Of a DNA stretch of 64,000 nt, positions 61,675-64,000 are shown in pieces. The notes beneath the pieces were generated by a model. It did no database searches, was not told where the DNA came from, and saw only the letters and a list, made by a program, of their open reading frames with translations. Every line of letters starts with the position of its first letter. Position 1 is the stretch's first letter. This DNA is from Flavobacterium sp. MC2016-06 (GTDB taxonomy: Bacteria; Bacteroidota; Bacteroidia; Flavobacteriales; Flavobacteriaceae). The stretch spans positions 62,001 to 126,000 of the forward strand of contig NZ_WMID02000017.1 of the NCBI RefSeq assembly GCF_009711165.2. The letters are read 5' to 3'. The translations under genes and the position numbers were made by a program.

Positions 61675-62094
61675 AAACCATATAAGTTATATAAGTCCAG
61701 TTAAGCCTGTCTTGCATAAAAAACTTAGCGAGATTTTTTTTTAAAACCATATAAGTTATATAAGCACAATTAAGTCTCGCGCTTATAAAAACTTGCGTCT
61801 TTGCGAGATTTTTTTTAAACCATATAAGTTATATAAGATCAATTAAGTCTCGCGCTTATAAAACTTTGCGTCTTTGCGAGATTTTTTTTAAACCATATAA
61901 GTTATATAAGATCAATTAAGTCTCTCGCTTATAAAAACTTGCGTCTTTGCGAGATTTTTTTTAAACCATATAAGTTATATAAGATCGATTAAGTCTCGCG
62001 CTTATAAAAACTTGCGTCTTTGCGAGATTTTTTAACCACATTTCAATGATTAAGTAAAAACTAAAATGAACTTATATAACTTATATGGTTTAAA
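61675..62094. repeat. 73-bp tandem array with ATATAAG-type units and inverted end (locus 4)
   Basis: Five units begin with AAACCATATAAG at 61675, 61744, 61817, 61890 and 61963, spaced 69, 73, 73 and 73 bp. Each unit from the second on has TCTCGCGC (or TCTCTCGC), a short loop and GCGTCTTTGCGAGA with a T-run. An inverted copy of the ATATAAG arm closes the block (62069-62094). It fills most of the gap 61625-62103. I see no gene in it. Confidence 0.92.
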
Positions 62095-62103
62095 AACAGA
62101 AAA

Positions 62104-64000
62104 CTATATTTGAGCAATTGGTGCACTCAAACAGCTTTCTGGAATATCAAATGCATTTACTAATGCAACCGCATCTGGACGAATATCCCAGCAAAGCTGA
62201 TTTACGATTTTACGAATGGCTTTTGTTTTTAATGCTTCCATGTAACCGTCTTCTAGATACCAAGCTTTGTTTTTTTCGATCTGAGAAAGTGCATACAATT
62301 GGTTTAGTTTAGTCAATATTGCTTTTGACTCTTTGTCTTCAACTGATTTTATGGCAATTTGGAATTGTTCTAAAACTACTCTTTCTAAATACGCCTGCGA
62401 AACATCAATCATTTGATGCTGTATCACATTAAAAGCATCGTAAGGCTCTAAACCACCGTCAATTAATTTTTTAATACGCTTTGCTGCAGATGCCAAAATT
62501 GTTTTTTCTCTGTGCTGAAATGCCTGCAAATGAAACTCTGCATCAAGAAGGTGTTCGTCATCGCTTCTGCGTGTTGCTATTGGATTTTTTTCAGAAATGG
62601 CCGCTTTTGCATTTTCATACACATAATTAATAATTCCTAAAGAACCCATTTCGCCAAATGATTTTCTAAATTCAGACAAACGGTTTTTAGCTGTCAATTG
62701 CATTAAAACAGTGTTATCACCTTCAAAAGTGGTATAAATTTCGGTGTCGTTTTTTAAAGCATCAATACGGTTTTCAGACAAATATCCTTTTCCGCCGCAG
62801 GCTTCACGACATTCTTGCAGAATATCTCGTGTGCTCCAAGTTGAGTAGGATTTCATTCCAGCCGCTAAAGCTTCGATTTCCTGCATTTCTTCTTCTTTTC
62901 GATTCAGAAATCTATTAGTAAGATATTGCAAAGCAAAATGAACGGCGTAGGTTTTTGCTAACGCTGGAAGTAATCGGCGCTGGTGCATTCTGTAATTTAA
63001 AATTGGCACTTCAGATCCGCCTTCTGGGCCAAATTGTCTGCGCTGATCGCTGTAACGAATTGCGATTGTAAGTCCCGATTTAGCAGCCGACAAAGCCGAA
63101 CGCGGAATTCCAATTCTACCACCAACCAAAGTTCCTAACATGGTAAAGAAACGTCTGTTATCACTCGGAATCGGGCTTTCAAATTCTCCTTTATCATTTA
63201 CGGAAGCAAAACGATCGAGCATATTTTCTTTCGGAATTTTGACTTGATCAAAACTAATTGTTCCGTTATCAACACCATTTAATCCCATTTTATGACCGCA
63301 GTCACCAATGGTAACACCATTTACAGTTTTTCCGTTTGTGTCTCGCAATGGCACTACAAAAGCATTTACACCGTAATCGTGATCGTCTATAATAAGCTTG
63401 GCAAAAACAGTTGCCATTTGTCCGTGAACTGCTGCGTTACCAATATATTCTTTTTGCGCCAATTTGTGCGGCGTATGAATGGTAAAAGTCTGATCGCTGT
63501 GATTGTAAGTTGCTGTAGTTTCAAGTCCTTTTACGTTAGAACCATGATATGTTTCGGTCATGGCAAAACAGCCCGGCAATTTTAGAGAACCAATATCATT
63601 TAAATATTTGGCATAATGTTTTTCTGTTCCTAAAGATTGAACGCTCATTCCCCAAAGTCCAAACTGAACTCCAAATTTTATCACTAAACTTAAATCGTGA
63701 TAACTCAAGGTTTCCATAATGGCGAAATAATCTTCTACATTTCCGCCTCCGCCATATTCTTTTGGATAAGCCATATTACCGAGTTTTTCATCGGCTAAAA
63801 TTTTACACCAATTGTAAACCGTTTGGCGGTAAACATTTATATCTGTCGAAGTTTCATAAGCAAATTCGGGTTTTGAAATAACCGATTTTACTTTTTTTAT
63901 GATTGCTGCTTCTCTACCGTCTAAAATCGCTGTTATTTTTTTAATATCAAAATTAGAAGTGGTCTGCGAACTTGCGGTAAAAGATTCTGCTTTTGATTTA
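62104..64000 (-). CDS. Acyl-CoA oxidase/dehydrogenase, 5' end beyond the window
   Basis: The reading frame is open from the stop at 62104 to the window end at 64000, so the N-terminus is missing. About 631 residues are visible. An internal Met at 63774 (MAYPKEYGGGGN) is not the true start; the frame continues upstream through KSKAESFTASSQTTSNF. FAD and substrate motifs include PGCFAMTETYHGSNVKGLET, and the oxidase/dehydrogenase C-terminal block includes CREACGGKGYLSENRID and YTTFEGDNTVLMQ. The latter is typical of acyl-CoA oxidases, so peroxide production is possible. It carries out the first step of beta-oxidation. Confidence 0.92.
   Translation of the reverse strand, partial: KSKAESFTASSQTTSNFDIKKITAILDGREAAIIKKVKSVISKPEFAYETSTDINVYRQTVYNWCKILADEKLGNMAYPKEYGGGGNVEDYFAIMETLSYHDLSLVIKFGVQFGLWGMSVQSLGTEKHYAKYLNDIGSLKLPGCFAMTETYHGSNVKGLETTATYNHSDQTFTIHTPHKLAQKEYIGNAAVHGQMATVFAKLIIDDHDYGVNAFVVPLRDTNGKTVNGVTIGDCGHKMGLNGVDNGTISFDQVKIPKENMLDRFASVNDKGEFESPIPSDNRRFFTMLGTLVGGRIGIPRSALSAAKSGLTIAIRYSDQRRQFGPEGGSEVPILNYRMHQRRLLPALAKTYAVHFALQYLTNRFLNRKEEEMQEIEALAAGMKSYSTWSTRDILQECREACGGKGYLSENRIDALKNDTEIYTTFEGDNTVLMQLTAKNRLSEFRKSFGEMGSLGIINYVYENAKAAISEKNPIATRRSDDEHLLDAEFHLQAFQHREKTILASAAKRIKKLIDGGLEPYDAFNVIQHQMIDVSQAYLERVVLEQFQIAIKSVEDKESKAILTKLNQLYALSQIEKNKAWYLEDGYMEALKTKAIRKIVNQLCWDIRPDAVALVNAFDIPESCLSAPIAQI

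Noticed and set aside
61675..62035. Array resembling a CRISPR
   Set aside because: The 73-bp units are contiguous, nearly identical throughout and have no variable spacers, and no cas gene is nearby.
63772..63774. ATG as the start of the acyl-CoA oxidase gene
   Set aside because: The frame continues without stop to 64000 and the encoded residues fit an N-terminal domain, so the gene extends beyond the window.
1..64000. tRNA, rRNA, transposase, integrase or phage genes
   Set aside because: None could be recognised by reading both strands; a tRNA search program would be needed to exclude tRNAs fully.

Overview
The window is chromosomal DNA from a low-GC member of the Bacteroidota, most likely a Flavobacterium. 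Supporting features are SusC/SusD and ECF/FecR gene sets, DUF4974, DUF6377 and SemiSWEET families, matches to the Bacteroidota promoter -7 box TAnnTTTG, few recognisable Shine-Dalgarno sites, and many intergenic palindromes. I saw no rRNA, tRNA, CRISPR array, transposase, integrase or prophage gene. The CDS at each end of the window is cut by the edge.

Layout. 1-1067: end of an ABC-2 type permease. 1352-10726: an ECF sigma factor, a FecR anti-sigma factor, a SusC receptor with an STN signalling domain, SusD, a surface lipoprotein and a di-haem peroxidase, which together look like a self-regulated outer-membrane uptake locus. 10964-12577: a secreted protein of unknown function. 12611-20987 (minus strand): a heavy-metal efflux locus with a DUF6660-like Cys/His protein, a CzcA-type RND pump, a TolC-like channel, a CzcB-type adaptor and a Zn/Cd P-type ATPase. 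21359-23255: two outer-membrane beta-barrel proteins. 23276-29857 (minus strand): a signalling cluster with a REC-kinase, a CHASE3-GAF hybrid kinase with three receiver domains, a stand-alone receiver, CheR and CheB, but no chemoreceptor or CheA. 30246-37172: an SDR oxidoreductase, a SemiSWEET transporter, an AraC-like protein with one visible HTH, a small protein, a multi-PAS kinase and a receiver. 37405-46644: a stress-type gene group (PPOX-like protein, DUF892 ferritin-like, Nei/Fpg glycosylase, DUF72, an acidic protein, a DUF5661-like protein, DUF1328, topoisomerase IB, a DUF7218-like protein, GNAT, DUF4142). 46834-55036: cupin plus AraC regulator, a GH2 beta-galactosidase-like enzyme, a TlpA thioredoxin, an ArsR regulator with an old-yellow-enzyme partner, and small proteins. 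55404-61624: an acyltransferase, a DUF1349 protein, a GH3 beta-glucosidase-like enzyme and a DUF6377 regulator. 62104-64000: an acyl-CoA oxidase/dehydrogenase cut by the window end.

The most unusual feature is not a gene. Nearly every longer intergenic gap, especially between convergent genes, holds a long inverted repeat, and these fall into about ten sequence families. One family, with arms reading AACCATATAAGTTATATAAG, bounds four loci and encloses different cores: unique DNA, a duplicated 125-bp unit carrying a terminator, and a five-copy 73-bp array. Another group consists of 7-bp tandem repeats of three unrelated sequences, one lying directly upstream of a start codon. A 33-bp palindrome occurs identically about 28 kb apart. 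A compact operator overlaps the promoter and nearly reaches the start codon of the ArsR gene at 53050.
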